From Patiriisocius marinus (GTDB lineage: Bacteria; Bacteroidota; Bacteroidia; Flavobacteriales; Flavobacteriaceae), in assembly GCF_008974325.1 (NCBI RefSeq), contig NZ_BKCG01000008.1:1-64000 (forward strand): a stretch of 64,000 nt of DNA. Direction: 5' to 3'. The notes below the pieces were generated by a model. The model had not been told where the DNA came from and made no database searches. It worked only from the letters and a program-made list of their open reading frames with translations. Below are positions 35,773 to 45,860 of this stretch, piece after piece. The translations under genes and the position numbers were made by a program. The stretch's first letter is position 1, and every line of letters begins with the position of its first letter.

Positions 35773-37284
35773 CTATTTATAAAGTAAGTCTCCATCTATC
35801 TGAAACGTTTGCAAAAATGCCACAGCTGCATGAATATCATTCGCCATTAAGCGATCATCTTCTACAAATGGAACCACATCTCTAAAATGAGCAACAAACG
35901 ATTCAATAAATGGTGATGATTTTTTAGGTTCTCTAAATGTAAGCGCTTGCGAAGCATTAAACAACTCTATCGCTAAAATAGTTTCAATATTGTCTATGAT
36001 TTTTAAGCATTTAGTAGCTGCATTAGCACCCATACTTACATGATCTTCTTGCCCATTAGATGAAACAATTGAATCAACTGATGCTGGACTTGCATACTGC
36101 TTATTTTGACTAACAATACTAGCAGCAGTATATTGCGGAATCATAAACCCACTATTTAAACCTGGATTGTTTACTAAAAATGCTGGCAAACCTCTTAACC
36201 CAGAAACCATTTGATAAGTTCTTCTTTCTGAAATATTCCCTAATTCACACATCGCAATACCTAAATAATCAAGTCCTAGCGCAAGTGCTTGACCATGAAA
36301 ATTTCCGCCAGAAATAATTTTATCTTCTTCTATGAAAATATTTGGGTTATCTGTCACACTATTTATTTCTGTTTTAAATGTTTTATGCACAAAAACAATT
36401 GTATCCTTTGTTGCTCCGTGAACTTGCGGAATACATCTAAAAGAATAAGGATCTTGAACATTTTTCTTCTCAGAAGCACCTAATTCGCTTCCTTCTAGAA
36501 GTTCAAGAATTCTTTCGGCTGTTTTTACTTGACCTCTATGTGGACGTACTAAATGAATTAATGAATCATAAGGGCTCATATTGCAATCAAAAGCATCAAT
36601 TGATACAGATCCAATAACATCGGCTAAGTATGATAGTTTATGCGCTTTTAATAAACAATACACTCCATAAGCACTCATAAACTGAGTTCCATTAAGCAAT
36701 GCTAATCCTTCTTTAGCTTGTAGTACAATTGGCTCCCAATTATGACGCGTTAAAATTTCGGCTGAAGTCACTATCTTATCATCAATCCACACATCTCCCA
36801 TTCCTAATAATGGAAGTGACATATGTGCTAAAGGCGCTAAATCACCAGATGCGCCAAGACTTCCTTGCGTATACACAACTGGAATAATATTGTTATTATA
36901 AAAAGCAATTAAACGCTCAACAGTAACTAATTGTACCCCACTGTATCCATAACTTAAGGATTGGATTTTTAGTAGTAACATCAACTTTACTATTTGTTGA
37001 GGTACATAATCTCCTGTTCCACAAGCGTGAGACTTTACAAGGTTTTCCTGAAGTTTAGATAAATTTTCATTTGAAATTTTCACATTACAAAGTGATCCAA
37101 AACCTGTGTTAATTCCATAAATGGGAGTATCGTTATTCTTTATTTTTTCTGAAAGAAATGTGAATGATTTATTGATGTTAGCTATAGCTTCTTCGGAAAG
37201 GGCTAATTTTTTATCGTCATTAATAATTGATTCAATTATTGATAAATCTAAAAGGGCTGAACTGATGTAATGTGTATCTTGCAT
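35773..37284 (-). CDS. hutH: Histidine ammonia-lyase
   Basis: A 503-residue aromatic amino acid lyase with the MIO-forming Ala-Ser-Gly in GASGDLAPLAHM, and NGTQFMSAYG, close to the family's usual length of 500-510. It eliminates ammonia from histidine to give urocanate. The other hut genes are not nearby. The ATG at 37284 is preferred over a TTG at 37308, since a -7 box lies at 37306-37313. Confidence 0.92.
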   Translation of the reverse strand: MQDTHYISSALLDLSIIESIINDDKKLALSEEAIANINKSFTFLSEKIKNNDTPIYGINTGFGSLCNVKISNENLSKLQENLVKSHACGTGDYVPQQIVKLMLLLKIQSLSYGYSGVQLVTVERLIAFYNNNIIPVVYTQGSLGASGDLAPLAHMSLPLLGMGDVWIDDKIVTSAEILTRHNWEPIVLQAKEGLALLNGTQFMSAYGVYCLLKAHKLSYLADVIGSVSIDAFDCNMSPYDSLIHLVRPHRGQVKTAERILELLEGSELGASEKKNVQDPYSFRCIPQVHGATKDTIVFVHKTFKTEINSVTDNPNIFIEEDKIISGGNFHGQALALGLDYLGIAMCELGNISERRTYQMVSGLRGLPAFLVNNPGLNSGFMIPQYTAASIVSQNKQYASPASVDSIVSSNGQEDHVSMGANAATKCLKIIDNIETILAIELFNASQALTFREPKKSSPFIESFVAHFRDVVPFVEDDRLMANDIHAAVAFLQTFQIDGDLLYK

Positions 37285-37305
37285 TAAATGGGTAGCTTGT
37301 TTACA

Positions 37306-37313
37306 CAAAAATA
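37306..37313 (-). promoter_or_regulatory. Putative -7 box of hutH
   Basis: TATTTTTG on the minus strand matches TAnnTTTG; with a start point about five bases downstream it leaves a leader of roughly 15 nt before the ATG at 37284. No clear -33 element is visible. Confidence 0.4.
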
Positions 37314-37419
37314 CAATTTCTGTTAAGGTTTTACTAAACTAAATGAAGATAAGTATTATGCCCTAAATTTGTAAAAAATTGTCAATCTTTAAGGTTGAAA
37401 ATAACACACTTATAAGAAT

Positions 37420-38448
37420 ATGAAAAAATTATTGATGCTTGGAGCTATTGCCATTTTAGCAAGTTGTAAAGAAGAAGCTCCTAAAGACTATGTAACATTC
37501 TCTGGTAAAATTGAGAATAACGATGTTGAAATGATTTCAATAAATAGTCGAGATTTTAGAAAAGAAATAGCTGTTAATGCAGATGGTACATTTAGTGATA
37601 CTTTAAAAGTTAAAACTGGTGTTTACTATTTTGATAATGGTAGCGAGAGTACGCAACTGTTTCTAAAAAATGGCTATGATATAAATATGACTGTTGATTC
37701 TAAGGAGTTTGACGAAACTGTAAAGTACGCTGGTGAAGGAGCCGAAAATAGCACATATCTGTCAGAGAAAATGTTATTTGAAGAAAAAATTTATGATCAA
37801 AATTTCGATGCTTTAGGGATGAAAGAACTTGATGCTAAAATTGTAGAAATGTCTACTAGCATAAACGAGTTTATTGATTCTAAAAAAGGTATTGACACCA
37901 TACTTACTAATCAAAATAAGCTAGAAGTAAGTATGATGATGGAGTCGTTTAAAAACTATTATGGCGAAATGATCTCTTTACGTATAGATATGCCTAAAGG
38001 TTCTCCTTCACCTGTTTTTGAAGATTTTGAAAATATTGATGGTAGTAAAACCTCACTTGCAGATTTAAAAGGTAAAAATGTCTACATCGATGTTTGGGCA
38101 ACTTGGTGTGCTCCTTGTAAAGCCGAAATTCCAGCATTAAAGCAATTAGAAAAAGATTACCACGGAAAAAATATTGCATTTGTAAGTATGTCAATTGATG
38201 ATGACAGATCTCACGGTGGATCTTGGGAACAAGCTAAAACTGACTGGAAGACTATGGTTAAAGATATGGACCTTGGTGGTATTCAAATCTATGCCCCAAA
38301 TGGATGGCAGACAAAGTTTATTAGAGATTACCGTGTAAATGGTATTCCTAGATTTATACTTTTAGACAAAGAAGGAAACATCGTTGATGCAAGTGCTCCA
38401 CGCCCTAGTGAAGATACTTTAAGAACTTTATTAGATGGTTTAATCTAA
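37420..38448 (+). CDS. TlpA-type disulfide reductase lipoprotein
   Basis: A 342-residue protein with lipobox LASC (Cys16), an N-terminal DUF4369-like beta-rich domain (about 25-120), a helical linker, and a C-terminal thioredoxin fold with WATWCAPC and cis-Pro in NGIPRFILLD. This is the common periplasmic thiol:disulfide reductase layout in Bacteroidota. A TAAATTTG box at 37364-37371 may be its promoter. Ends at a terminator. Confidence 0.9.
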   Translation: MKKLLMLGAIAILASCKEEAPKDYVTFSGKIENNDVEMISINSRDFRKEIAVNADGTFSDTLKVKTGVYYFDNGSESTQLFLKNGYDINMTVDSKEFDETVKYAGEGAENSTYLSEKMLFEEKIYDQNFDALGMKELDAKIVEMSTSINEFIDSKKGIDTILTNQNKLEVSMMMESFKNYYGEMISLRIDMPKGSPSPVFEDFENIDGSKTSLADLKGKNVYIDVWATWCAPCKAEIPALKQLEKDYHGKNIAFVSMSIDDDRSHGGSWEQAKTDWKTMVKDMDLGGIQIYAPNGWQTKFIRDYRVNGIPRFILLDKEGNIVDASAPRPSEDTLRTLLDGLI

Positions 38449-38474
38449 AAAAATTAAGTACTATTTTATACTTA

Positions 38475-38506
38475 AAAAGCTCCTTTTCAATAGAAAAGGA
38501 GCTTTT
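38475..38506. terminator. Intrinsic terminator after the TlpA gene and nnr
   Basis: AAAAGCTCCTTTTC-aata-GAAAAGGAGCTTTT, a perfect 14-bp stem between converging genes. Confidence 0.9.
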
Positions 38507-38533
38507 GAAATTTAATTAAGACGTACATATATA

Positions 38534-40072
38534 TTAATCAGCTGGTGCTTGTTGCTGTTCATCTTGCCTAAACAACTCTATAAAAGCATCTCCTAAAGCT
38601 TCAGTAATATCACTTGCTATCATTGCTTCAAAACCTATTAGTTGCGAAGCTATATTTCCTGCACTTCCGTGAAGATAAACTCCAAATACTGATGACATCA
38701 AAGGATCATATCCTTGAGCTACAAGTCCTGTTATCACTCCGCTTAATACATCTCCACTTCCTGCAGTTGCCATTCCTGGATTTCCGGTTGTGTTGATATA
38801 CATTTCTCCTTCCGAAATTATGATCGTGTTAGCTCCTTTAATTATTACAATTACATTGTATTTTTTAGAAAAGGCTTTTGTTTTTTCAATTTTATCGTAA
38901 TCATCAGACCACTCTCCTATTAATCGTTCTAACTCTCCTGAATGAGGCGTTAAAATTGCATTTTGTGGAATCAATTTTAAGAGCGTTTTAGTTGACGAAA
39001 TACAGTTAAGTGCATCTGCATCTAATAATATAGGACAGGTAACTTTTTTAAGCAAGCCCCTTAATGCAGCAACAGATTCTTTTCCTGTTCCCATTCCCAT
39101 ACCTACTGCTATAGCATCAGGCATAAAATCAAATTCAATTTTACTTAAAACCTTTGGATTTACATCAGTTTGCACTAGTGCCTCTGGTACAGAAATCTGC
39201 ATAATATTATATCCACATTCTGGAATAAAAGCTGTTACCTTTCCAGCTCCTATACGTAATGTTGACTTCGTACTTAAAACAGCAGCACCCATACTTCCAT
39301 AACTTCCGGCAGCAACTAATGCGTGACCAAAATTACCTTTATGCGCATATTTATTTCGTTGCTTATAAAAACGTTGTGCTTGTGGTTTAGCTATAAGTTG
39401 TGCAACAGGTTTAGTCGTTTGCATATACTCCTCATCAAGTCCAATATTTAAAATCTCGTAAAACGTTACATAAGGTCCACTTTCAGGCAGAAAGAAAGAT
39501 AATTTAGGTGCTTGAAACGTAAGTGTATGATTAGGCTTAATAATTGCTTCGTGATCTGTAATTGCTTGCTCTGCATATAAACCACTAGGTATATCTATTG
39601 ACAACTTGTATGCAGGTGTTGTATTTATATGCTGGATTAATTGTTTTACCCATCCTTCTGGTGGACGATTTAGACCAATCCCAAAAAGTGCATCAATTAT
39701 AATATCCTCCCTAGCTATTGCAGGAAAATCTTCTACGCAAGTCATGAGCAAAGGCCAATTTTTAGTCACATCCTTATAACGAGAATAATTAGTCAAAAAA
39801 CTTGGCGAACGTTTATCTGTATAATTAGCGATATAGCACTTTACTAAATAGCCATTTTCAACAAGAAGTCTTCCTAGCGCTAGACCATCTCCACCATTAT
39901 TACCTATTCCACAAAAAATATGAATTGGTACTTGCGCACCTTGTAAGCGCTGGTGCAACCAACCGTAAATTTGTGTAGCAGCACGCTCCATTAAATCTAC
40001 AGAAGTAATCCCTTGTTTTTCTGTTGTTATTTTATCTGCTTCGTAAAACTGTTTACTGGAAAATATTTTCAT
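38534..40072 (-). CDS. nnr: Bifunctional NAD(P)H-hydrate epimerase/dehydratase
   Basis: A 512-residue fusion. The N-terminal YjeF_N epimerase part has FCGIGNNGGDGLALGRLL; the C-terminal ADP-dependent dehydratase part (ribokinase-like) has AVGMGMGTGKES and NPGMATAGSGDVLSG, the nucleotide-binding loop. It repairs hydrated NAD(P)H. The fused form is the usual one in bacteria. Monocistronic by appearance. Confidence 0.93.
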   Translation of the reverse strand: MKIFSSKQFYEADKITTEKQGITSVDLMERAATQIYGWLHQRLQGAQVPIHIFCGIGNNGGDGLALGRLLVENGYLVKCYIANYTDKRSPSFLTNYSRYKDVTKNWPLLMTCVEDFPAIAREDIIIDALFGIGLNRPPEGWVKQLIQHINTTPAYKLSIDIPSGLYAEQAITDHEAIIKPNHTLTFQAPKLSFFLPESGPYVTFYEILNIGLDEEYMQTTKPVAQLIAKPQAQRFYKQRNKYAHKGNFGHALVAAGSYGSMGAAVLSTKSTLRIGAGKVTAFIPECGYNIMQISVPEALVQTDVNPKVLSKIEFDFMPDAIAVGMGMGTGKESVAALRGLLKKVTCPILLDADALNCISSTKTLLKLIPQNAILTPHSGELERLIGEWSDDYDKIEKTKAFSKKYNVIVIIKGANTIIISEGEMYINTTGNPGMATAGSGDVLSGVITGLVAQGYDPLMSSVFGVYLHGSAGNIASQLIGFEAMIASDITEALGDAFIELFRQDEQQQAPAD

Positions 40073-40223
40073 AGAGTTCTGGCTTTCGCCGAAATATTAT
40101 AAACTTAAAATTTAATTCTTTTATTAGTTATTGAAGGCTAAATACTTATTTTAACTCGCCTTCTTTTAATAGAATGACAAGGTAAAAATAACTTGTTGCT
40201 CTAAAAACAAATTTGTTTAAAAA

Positions 40224-40256
40224 TTTGGTCAAGCAACCATCAAGACGTTACATTTG
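40224..40256 (+). promoter_or_regulatory. Promoter of gcvT
   Basis: TTTG (40224-40227) and TACATTTG (40249-40256) with 21 bp between, an exact match to the Bacteroidota -33/-7 consensus. It implies a leader of about 105 nt. Confidence 0.65.
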
Positions 40257-40280
40257 TGGAACAATAAATAAACACTACGC

Positions 40281-40326
40281 ATAGGGTTTAATGCTTTAAA
40301 ATTTCGGCAAAAGCCAACTACCCTAT
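40281..40326 (+). other. Structured leader of gcvT
   Basis: Inside the 5' leader, ATAGGGT (40281-40287) pairs perfectly with ACCCTAT (40320-40326), and the enclosed loop holds a GGC-aaaa-GCC hairpin. A regulatory RNA element is possible; I do not recognise it as a known riboswitch. Confidence 0.35.
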
Positions 40327-40365
40327 TTGTAAATTATATATAGAATTTTAAAAGATTAATACAAG

Positions 40366-41451
40366 ATGAAAAACACAGCTTTAACTACAATACACGAAGC
40401 GTTAGGAGCAAAAATGGTTCCTTTTGCAGGTTATAATATGCCCGTTTCATACGAAGGCGTAAATGCAGAACACGAAACTGTACGTGAAAGCGTAGGTGTT
40501 TTTGATGTAAGCCATATGGGTGAGTTTTTAGTACTTGGCCCTAATGCTTTAGATTTAATTCAGCGTGTTTGTAGTAATGATGCATCTAAACTTAAAGACG
40601 GACAAGCACAATATAGTTGTTTGCCTAATGAAGATGGTGGTGTTGTTGATGATTTAATTGTTTACCGTCTTGAAGCAGAAAAATGGTTATTAGTTGTAAA
40701 CGCATCAAATATTGATAAGGATTGGGCTTGGATTAATAAGCATAACACAATGGGTGCTGAGCTTAAAAACATAAGCGAAGGCTACTCTTTACTAGCTATA
40801 CAAGGGCCTAAAGCTATCGATGCTATGCAGTCTCTCACCAGTGAAGACCTAAGTGCAATAAAATTTTACACTTTTAAAGTAAGTGACTTTGCAGGTATTG
40901 AAAATGTAATTATTAGTGCTACAGGTTACACGGGTAGTGGTGGATTTGAAATTTACTGCAAAAATGAAGAGGTAGCCCAAGTTTGGACTAAGGTTATGGA
41001 AGCTGGAGCAGATTTTGGTATTAAGCCAATAGGTCTTGCAGCTCGTGATACACTTAGATTGGAAATGGGATATTGTCTTTACGGAAATGATATAGATGAT
41101 ACCACTTCTCCTCTTGAAGCTGGTTTAGGTTGGATTACTAAATTCACTAAAGATTTTGTAAACAGTGAAGCTCTTAAAAAACAGAAAGAACGTGGCGTTG
41201 AAAAAACATTAGTTGCTTTTGAACTAAACGAACGTGGAATTCCAAGACAAGGATACGATATAGTTGATGGAAGCGGTAAAAAGATAGGTGTCGTAACTAG
41301 TGGTACAATGTCTCCTTCAATGGGTACAGGAATAGGACTTGGCTATGTGCCAGTTGTATTTAAAGACGTAGGAAGTGCTATAAATATCCAAATAAGAAAA
41401 AATGCAATTCCTGCAACTGTTGTAAAATTACCTTTTTACAAAAAGAAATAA
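40366..41451 (+). CDS. gcvT: Aminomethyltransferase, glycine cleavage system T protein
   Basis: A 361-residue protein of normal family length with [24 protein letters not shown] and the tetrahydrofolate-binding region around [18 protein letters not shown]. It transfers the methylene group from lipoate-bound aminomethyl to THF, releasing ammonia. The gcvH and gcvP partners are not in the window. First of a same-strand run gcvT-glsA-SDR-phhB-yebC. Confidence 0.96.
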   Translation: MKNTALTTIHEALGAKMVPFAGYNMPVSYEGVNAEHETVRESVGVFDVSHMGEFLVLGPNALDLIQRVCSNDASKLKDGQAQYSCLPNEDGGVVDDLIVYRLEAEKWLLVVNASNIDKDWAWINKHNTMGAELKNISEGYSLLAIQGPKAIDAMQSLTSEDLSAIKFYTFKVSDFAGIENVIISATGYTGSGGFEIYCKNEEVAQVWTKVMEAGADFGIKPIGLAARDTLRLEMGYCLYGNDIDDTTSPLEAGLGWITKFTKDFVNSEALKKQKERGVEKTLVAFELNERGIPRQGYDIVDGSGKKIGVVTSGTMSPSMGTGIGLGYVPVVFKDVGSAINIQIRKNAIPATVVKLPFYKKK

Positions 41452-41490
41452 GCGTACTCTAAAATATAGCGCTTGCAAATTGAAGGATTT

Positions 41491-42402
41491 ATGAAGTACG
41501 AGCAAATTTTAAAAACTATTTATAAAGAAGTCACTTCACTAGAAAACACTGGTGAAGTAGCTTCTTACATTCCAGAACTTGCGAAAGTAAGTAAAGATCA
41601 TTTTGGGATGTACTTAAACCGAATTGACGGCAATAACTACGCTGAAGGCGATACAGATACAAAATTTTCAATCCAAAGTATTTCTAAAGTATTTTCACTT
41701 ACAGTGGCATTTGCCAATCAAGGTGATGCATTGTGGAACCGTGTTGATGTAGAACCATCCGGAAATCCTTTCAACTATTTATCACTATTAGAACGCGAAA
41801 AAGGTATACCACGTAACCCACTAATAAATAGTGGCGCTATTGTAGTAGCAGATTGCCTAGTAAGTACTCTTAAAAATCCTAAAAAAGATTTTCTGCAATT
41901 TGTAAGAGATCTCGCTGATGATCAAACCATCAATTTTAATGAAGAAGTTGCTGCTTCAGAAAAAGCTACAGGTTTTAAAAACTATGCTATTGCAAATCTT
42001 TTAAAATCGTATAACAATCTTGCAAATCCTGTTGAAGAAGTACTCGATTTTTATTTTCATCAATGTTCTATAGAGATGAATTGTAAACAATTATCGAACG
42101 CTTTTGTTCCTTATGCAAACAAAGGAAAGAGCTTACTTAATGATGCTTGTGTTTCTGCTAAGCAAGCTAAACGTATCAATGCAATTATGCTTACCTGCGG
42201 GTTTTATGACGAGGCTGGTGAATTTGCTTTTGAAGTAGGACTACCTGGAAAATCTGGTGTTGGCGGAGGTATCGTTGCTTTATTACCAAACGAATTTGTA
42301 ATAACAACTTGGTCTCCTGCACTAAATGAAAAAGGAAACTCCTATTACGGAATGCAGGCTTTAGAAAAATTTACAACGCAGACTAATTCGTCTATTTTTT
42401 AG
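41491..42402 (+). CDS. glsA: Glutaminase A
   Basis: A 303-residue serine-dependent beta-lactamase-like glutaminase. The Ser-x-x-Lys motif is in SIQSISKVFSL, with NPLINSGAIVV and GLPGKSGVGGGI as further family blocks. It hydrolyses glutamine to glutamate and ammonia. The ATG at 41491 is preferred to an upstream TTG at 41473. It follows gcvT by 39 bp. Confidence 0.94.
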   Translation: MKYEQILKTIYKEVTSLENTGEVASYIPELAKVSKDHFGMYLNRIDGNNYAEGDTDTKFSIQSISKVFSLTVAFANQGDALWNRVDVEPSGNPFNYLSLLEREKGIPRNPLINSGAIVVADCLVSTLKNPKKDFLQFVRDLADDQTINFNEEVAASEKATGFKNYAIANLLKSYNNLANPVEEVLDFYFHQCSIEMNCKQLSNAFVPYANKGKSLLNDACVSAKQAKRINAIMLTCGFYDEAGEFAFEVGLPGKSGVGGGIVALLPNEFVITTWSPALNEKGNSYYGMQALEKFTTQTNSSIF

Positions 42403-42413
42403 TTGTAGTTTAT

Positions 42414-43268
42414 ATGAATACCCAAAAACACACCATACTTATTCTAGGCGCAAGCGGCTTTATAGGCAATGCAATCTATAAAGAGGTCTGCTCCTACTTT
42501 GAAACACATGGAACCTACTATTTGCAAAAAGAACAGTTTATAGAAAATCAAGTATTTCATTATTACGATACTGCAAAAGGTGGCATAGCCGAAATATTAA
42601 AAGCGGTAAACCCATCTGTAATAATATCATCTCATAAAGGCGATCAAAGAAGCACATTTCAAGAACATAAAGTAATTTGCGAATACATCAAAGCACATCA
42701 TAACTCACGATTACTTTTTATTAGTACAGCACAAGTTTTTGATGGAATGTTTGAATACCCTTCGTATGAAAATGACACTCCTAAATCTGCTACCGCACTT
42801 GGAGTTTTTAAAATTAAAATGGAACGGTTATTATTAACCGAAATTCCAGCACAACTAGCCATTATTAGATTACCGTTAGTCTTAGGAAACACATCTCCTA
42901 TAATAACACTTTTAAGAAAATCGGCAGAGTTTGCAACTAGCTTTGAAGTTTATCCTAATAAAATAATTAGTGTAAATACTATCAATAAAATTACGCAACA
43001 AATACATTATATCATTAATAAAAATCTTGATGGAATTTTCCATTTAGCAAGTGAAGATGTAATACACCATCACGATTTAATGATGGAAATATGCAATCGT
43101 TATAATGGCAAATTTCCTATCTTTAAAAATGCCTATTCTAGGAATGATGATTCATACAATGCCATACTTCCTAAATTTAATAAACTACCTGAACCCTATA
43201 CTATTACTGTAGCGCAAGTAGTTGATAATTGCATACTAGAAGATATAATTACACTTCGAAATAACTAG
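42414..43268 (+). CDS. SDR-type sugar-nucleotide reductase-like protein (RmlD-like)
   Basis: A 284-residue protein with N-terminal Rossmann motif ILGASGFIGNAIY and RmlD-like FISTAQVFDGMFEYPSYE. The catalytic Tyr-x-x-x-Lys is not clear; the equivalent stretch reads LGVFKIKMERLLL with Phe in place of Tyr. It may have lost dehydrogenase activity or use another residue. Encoded 11 bp after glsA. Substrate unknown. Confidence 0.72.
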   Translation: MNTQKHTILILGASGFIGNAIYKEVCSYFETHGTYYLQKEQFIENQVFHYYDTAKGGIAEILKAVNPSVIISSHKGDQRSTFQEHKVICEYIKAHHNSRLLFISTAQVFDGMFEYPSYENDTPKSATALGVFKIKMERLLLTEIPAQLAIIRLPLVLGNTSPIITLLRKSAEFATSFEVYPNKIISVNTINKITQQIHYIINKNLDGIFHLASEDVIHHHDLMMEICNRYNGKFPIFKNAYSRNDDSYNAILPKFNKLPEPYTITVAQVVDNCILEDIITLRNN

Positions 43269-43294
43269 AAACTAACATATTTAAATACTATACT

Positions 43295-43576
43295 ATGAGC
43301 AAATTAACAGATGAGCAGATAAATAAGCGTATTGCAACAATGGACGGTTGGGAATATACAGATGGAGCATTATATACAATTTTTGAGTTTGAAAACTTTA
43401 AAGAATGTTTCTCTGCAATGACACGTATTGCATTTGAATGTGAACGCCTAAACCACCATCCCGAATGGAGTAACGTTTATAATAGTCTTGAAATTTTCTT
43501 ACTTACACATGACGCTGATGGAGTAACTGAAAAGGATTTTGAATTAGCTGAAATTATTGACGAGTTAATAGGCTAA
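43295..43576 (+). CDS. phhB: 4a-hydroxytetrahydrobiopterin dehydratase
   Basis: A 93-residue PCD/DCoH protein with the active-site block HHPEWSNVYNSLEIFL and THDADGVTEKDFELA. It regenerates the pterin cofactor of aromatic amino acid hydroxylases. No hydroxylase gene is next to it. Confidence 0.93.
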   Translation: MSKLTDEQINKRIATMDGWEYTDGALYTIFEFENFKECFSAMTRIAFECERLNHHPEWSNVYNSLEIFLLTHDADGVTEKDFELAEIIDELIG

Positions 43577-43661
43577 TTACTATTTAACCCGAAAGCGCAT
43601 TTCGGTAAAAAAATATATTGTTTAAATAGAAATTTAGCAAGACATTTTTCTTTTTTTAGAA

Positions 43662-43694
43662 TTTGGAAAATCTGTTTTGGAATTTCTATATTTG
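43662..43694 (+). promoter_or_regulatory. Promoter of yebC
   Basis: TTTG (43662-43665) and TATATTTG (43687-43694) spaced by 21 bp, a full Bacteroidota promoter match. Confidence 0.65.
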
Positions 43695-43749
43695 AACTAT
43701 TAATAAATACTTGAAATCCTTATCGATTTCAAACACTAAGAAACTAATT

Positions 43750-44496
43750 ATGGGAAGAGCTTTTGAGTTTAGAAAAGCACGTAAAATGAAACGCTGGTCA
43801 GCAATGAGTAAAGCGTTTACACGTATAGGGAAAGATATTGTAATGGCTGTTAAAGAAGGCGGTCCAGATCCAGATTCTAATTCGCGATTGCGTGCCGTTA
43901 TTCAAAATGCGAAGTCTGTAAATATGCCTAAAGACAACGTTGAACGCGCCATAAAAAGAGCGAGTGACAAAAGTCAAGGTGATTATAAAGAAGTTATTTT
44001 TGAAGGGTATGCACAACACGGTATTGCAGTTTTAATTGAAACTGCAACTGATAATAATACAAGAACTGTAGCTAATGTTCGTGCAGCATTCAATAAAACA
44101 GATGGAAGTTTGGGTACTTCAGGCTCAGTTGTTTTTATGTTTGACCACACTTGTAACTTTAAAGTTAAAGGTGAAGGTTTAAATCTAGAAGATTTAGAGC
44201 TAGAGCTTATTGACGAAGGAGTTGAGGAAATTTTCGAAGATACTGAGGAAAATGCAGATGGTGAAGAAGAAACTAGCGTGATGATTTATGCTCCTTTTGA
44301 AAGCTTCGGAAATATTCAGGCGTATTTAGAGGCTAATAATATTGAAATCTTGTCTTCAGGTTTTGAACGTATTCCACAGGTTACTAAAAAACTTACCGCT
44401 GAACAAACAGCTGACGTTGAAAAACTTTTAGAAAAATTAGAGGAAGATGATGATGTACAAAACGTATATCATACAATGGAAGAAAGTGCTGAGTAA
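43750..44496 (+). CDS. YebC/PmpR family protein
   Basis: A 248-residue protein with the family N-terminus MGRAFEFRKARKMKRW and DNVERAIKRAS. The family is annotated as DNA-binding regulators, with more recent work giving some members a role in ribosome function at polyproline sequences. The ATG at 43750 is chosen because it gives the conserved start. Has its own promoter and ends at a strong terminator. Confidence 0.93.
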   Translation: MGRAFEFRKARKMKRWSAMSKAFTRIGKDIVMAVKEGGPDPDSNSRLRAVIQNAKSVNMPKDNVERAIKRASDKSQGDYKEVIFEGYAQHGIAVLIETATDNNTRTVANVRAAFNKTDGSLGTSGSVVFMFDHTCNFKVKGEGLNLEDLELELIDEGVEEIFEDTEENADGEEETSVMIYAPFESFGNIQAYLEANNIEILSSGFERIPQVTKKLTAEQTADVEKLLEKLEEDDDVQNVYHTMEESAE

Positions 44497-44544
44497 TATG
44501 CTTAGTTATTCTTCTTAGAAATTTTAGGTAACCTCATTGATCAA

Positions 44545-44580
44545 AAAACTCCCAATTCATAAATATGAATTGGGAGTTTT
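44545..44580. terminator. Intrinsic terminator after yebC
   Basis: AAAACTCCCAATTCAT-aaat-ATGAATTGGGAGTTTT, a perfect 16-bp stem between converging genes. Confidence 0.92.
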
Positions 44581-44613
44581 ATATTTAGATCAATTTTATA
44601 GATCAACTTAAAT

Positions 44614-45636
44614 TTAATCTTGAGAAAATATTACTGAAGATGCTCCATCTAATAAATAGTTAAAATTAGGCGCAATGTTACCTCCTGCTATTGGATTTGT
44701 AAATGCTAATACTCGTCCTCCTGAATTTGCTCTCTCTGCAATATAAACAGTATTAGAATCTGAATCAAAATCAACGCTTACAGGATTTCCTAAAAATGTT
44801 GAAGAACCTGCTACACGTATTTGATTACCAGCAACCGATAATGTTCCACCATCCTCTACAGCGCTAAATTTTGCTTGAAAATCTGATATAAAATGAAAAC
44901 CTCCATCGCTATCACTTTGTGCATCACCAATATCAGTTAAAATCATTGTTCCTCCATCTTGTCCTAAACCGTGTGTTCTTACAATTCCTTCAATAGCTAT
45001 TCGTTTAGATGGTAAAGCCGTTCCTGAAGTTGTAAAGTTATTTTCAAAATCTGAAAACAATGCTACCTCATTTGTTTTATCAACTACTGCGTATAAATTT
45101 CCACCTACAAATTCAATACCCCATACAGCAAAATCTGTAGTGATAACGTTTCTTAAAGTATACGTATTATCGTTCCTTACAAAAACCCATAATCGATTAT
45201 CTACTGTAGAATCATCTCCATCAACATCCATATTATCTGAAACAACATATAGGTTTCCATTAACAGCTATATCTCTAGGACTCCCTAAAATTGTTGGTCC
45301 TCCTGCTTCAATTTCTAATGCATCACCGTCATCAGTTCCGTCTAATTCATCGTAAGTATTAATGTTTTTATTACTTCTACTTACTTGTGTAATTTCGTCC
45401 TCATCACTATCAACAAAAAGACCTTCACCATCTGTACTTGCTGCTATTGTAAGTAGTGTTCTAACTTCTACATCACCGTCATCTTCTATTTGATACGCTG
45501 TAATATTTCCACTTGTATTACTTGATGCATAAAGATTAACTCTCAAGTCGTCTCCAGTTATGTCATCATCATCTCCGCAAGAAATAAATGTTAGTGAAGC
45601 GATTGCTGAAATTGTTAAAAATTTTAATGTTTTCAT
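44614..45636 (-). CDS. Lipoprotein, probable beta-propeller
   Basis: A 340-residue protein with lipobox FISC (about Cys18) followed by GDDDD. The rest is Gly/Asp-rich with repeated strand patterns such as GNLYVVSDNMD, GNLYAVVDKTN and NTVYIAERANSGGRVLAF, which suggests an NHL-like beta-propeller. The ATG at 45636 gives the signal peptide; the longer upstream frame has none. Role unknown. Confidence 0.7.
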   Translation of the reverse strand: MKTLKFLTISAIASLTFISCGDDDDITGDDLRVNLYASSNTSGNITAYQIEDDGDVEVRTLLTIAASTDGEGLFVDSDEDEITQVSRSNKNINTYDELDGTDDGDALEIEAGGPTILGSPRDIAVNGNLYVVSDNMDVDGDDSTVDNRLWVFVRNDNTYTLRNVITTDFAVWGIEFVGGNLYAVVDKTNEVALFSDFENNFTTSGTALPSKRIAIEGIVRTHGLGQDGGTMILTDIGDAQSDSDGGFHFISDFQAKFSAVEDGGTLSVAGNQIRVAGSSTFLGNPVSVDFDSDSNTVYIAERANSGGRVLAFTNPIAGGNIAPNFNYLLDGASSVIFSQD

Positions 45637-45860
45637 ATGATTTGTTTTTATGTTTATGACATAGATAACTACATCAATGAAACAGAAAAAACCTGCTTGC
45701 AATCATTAACTAAGATTTAACTAAATGCAACTGAAATTCAGACAGTTAACTCATTCCAAGAAAAGTTGAGTTAACAAGAAATTTGTATAATAGAATGTTA
45801 AGCTCAACATCTTAATTCTACAAAAGAAAAACATAAGATTTTAGTAATTGCGTAATGTTA

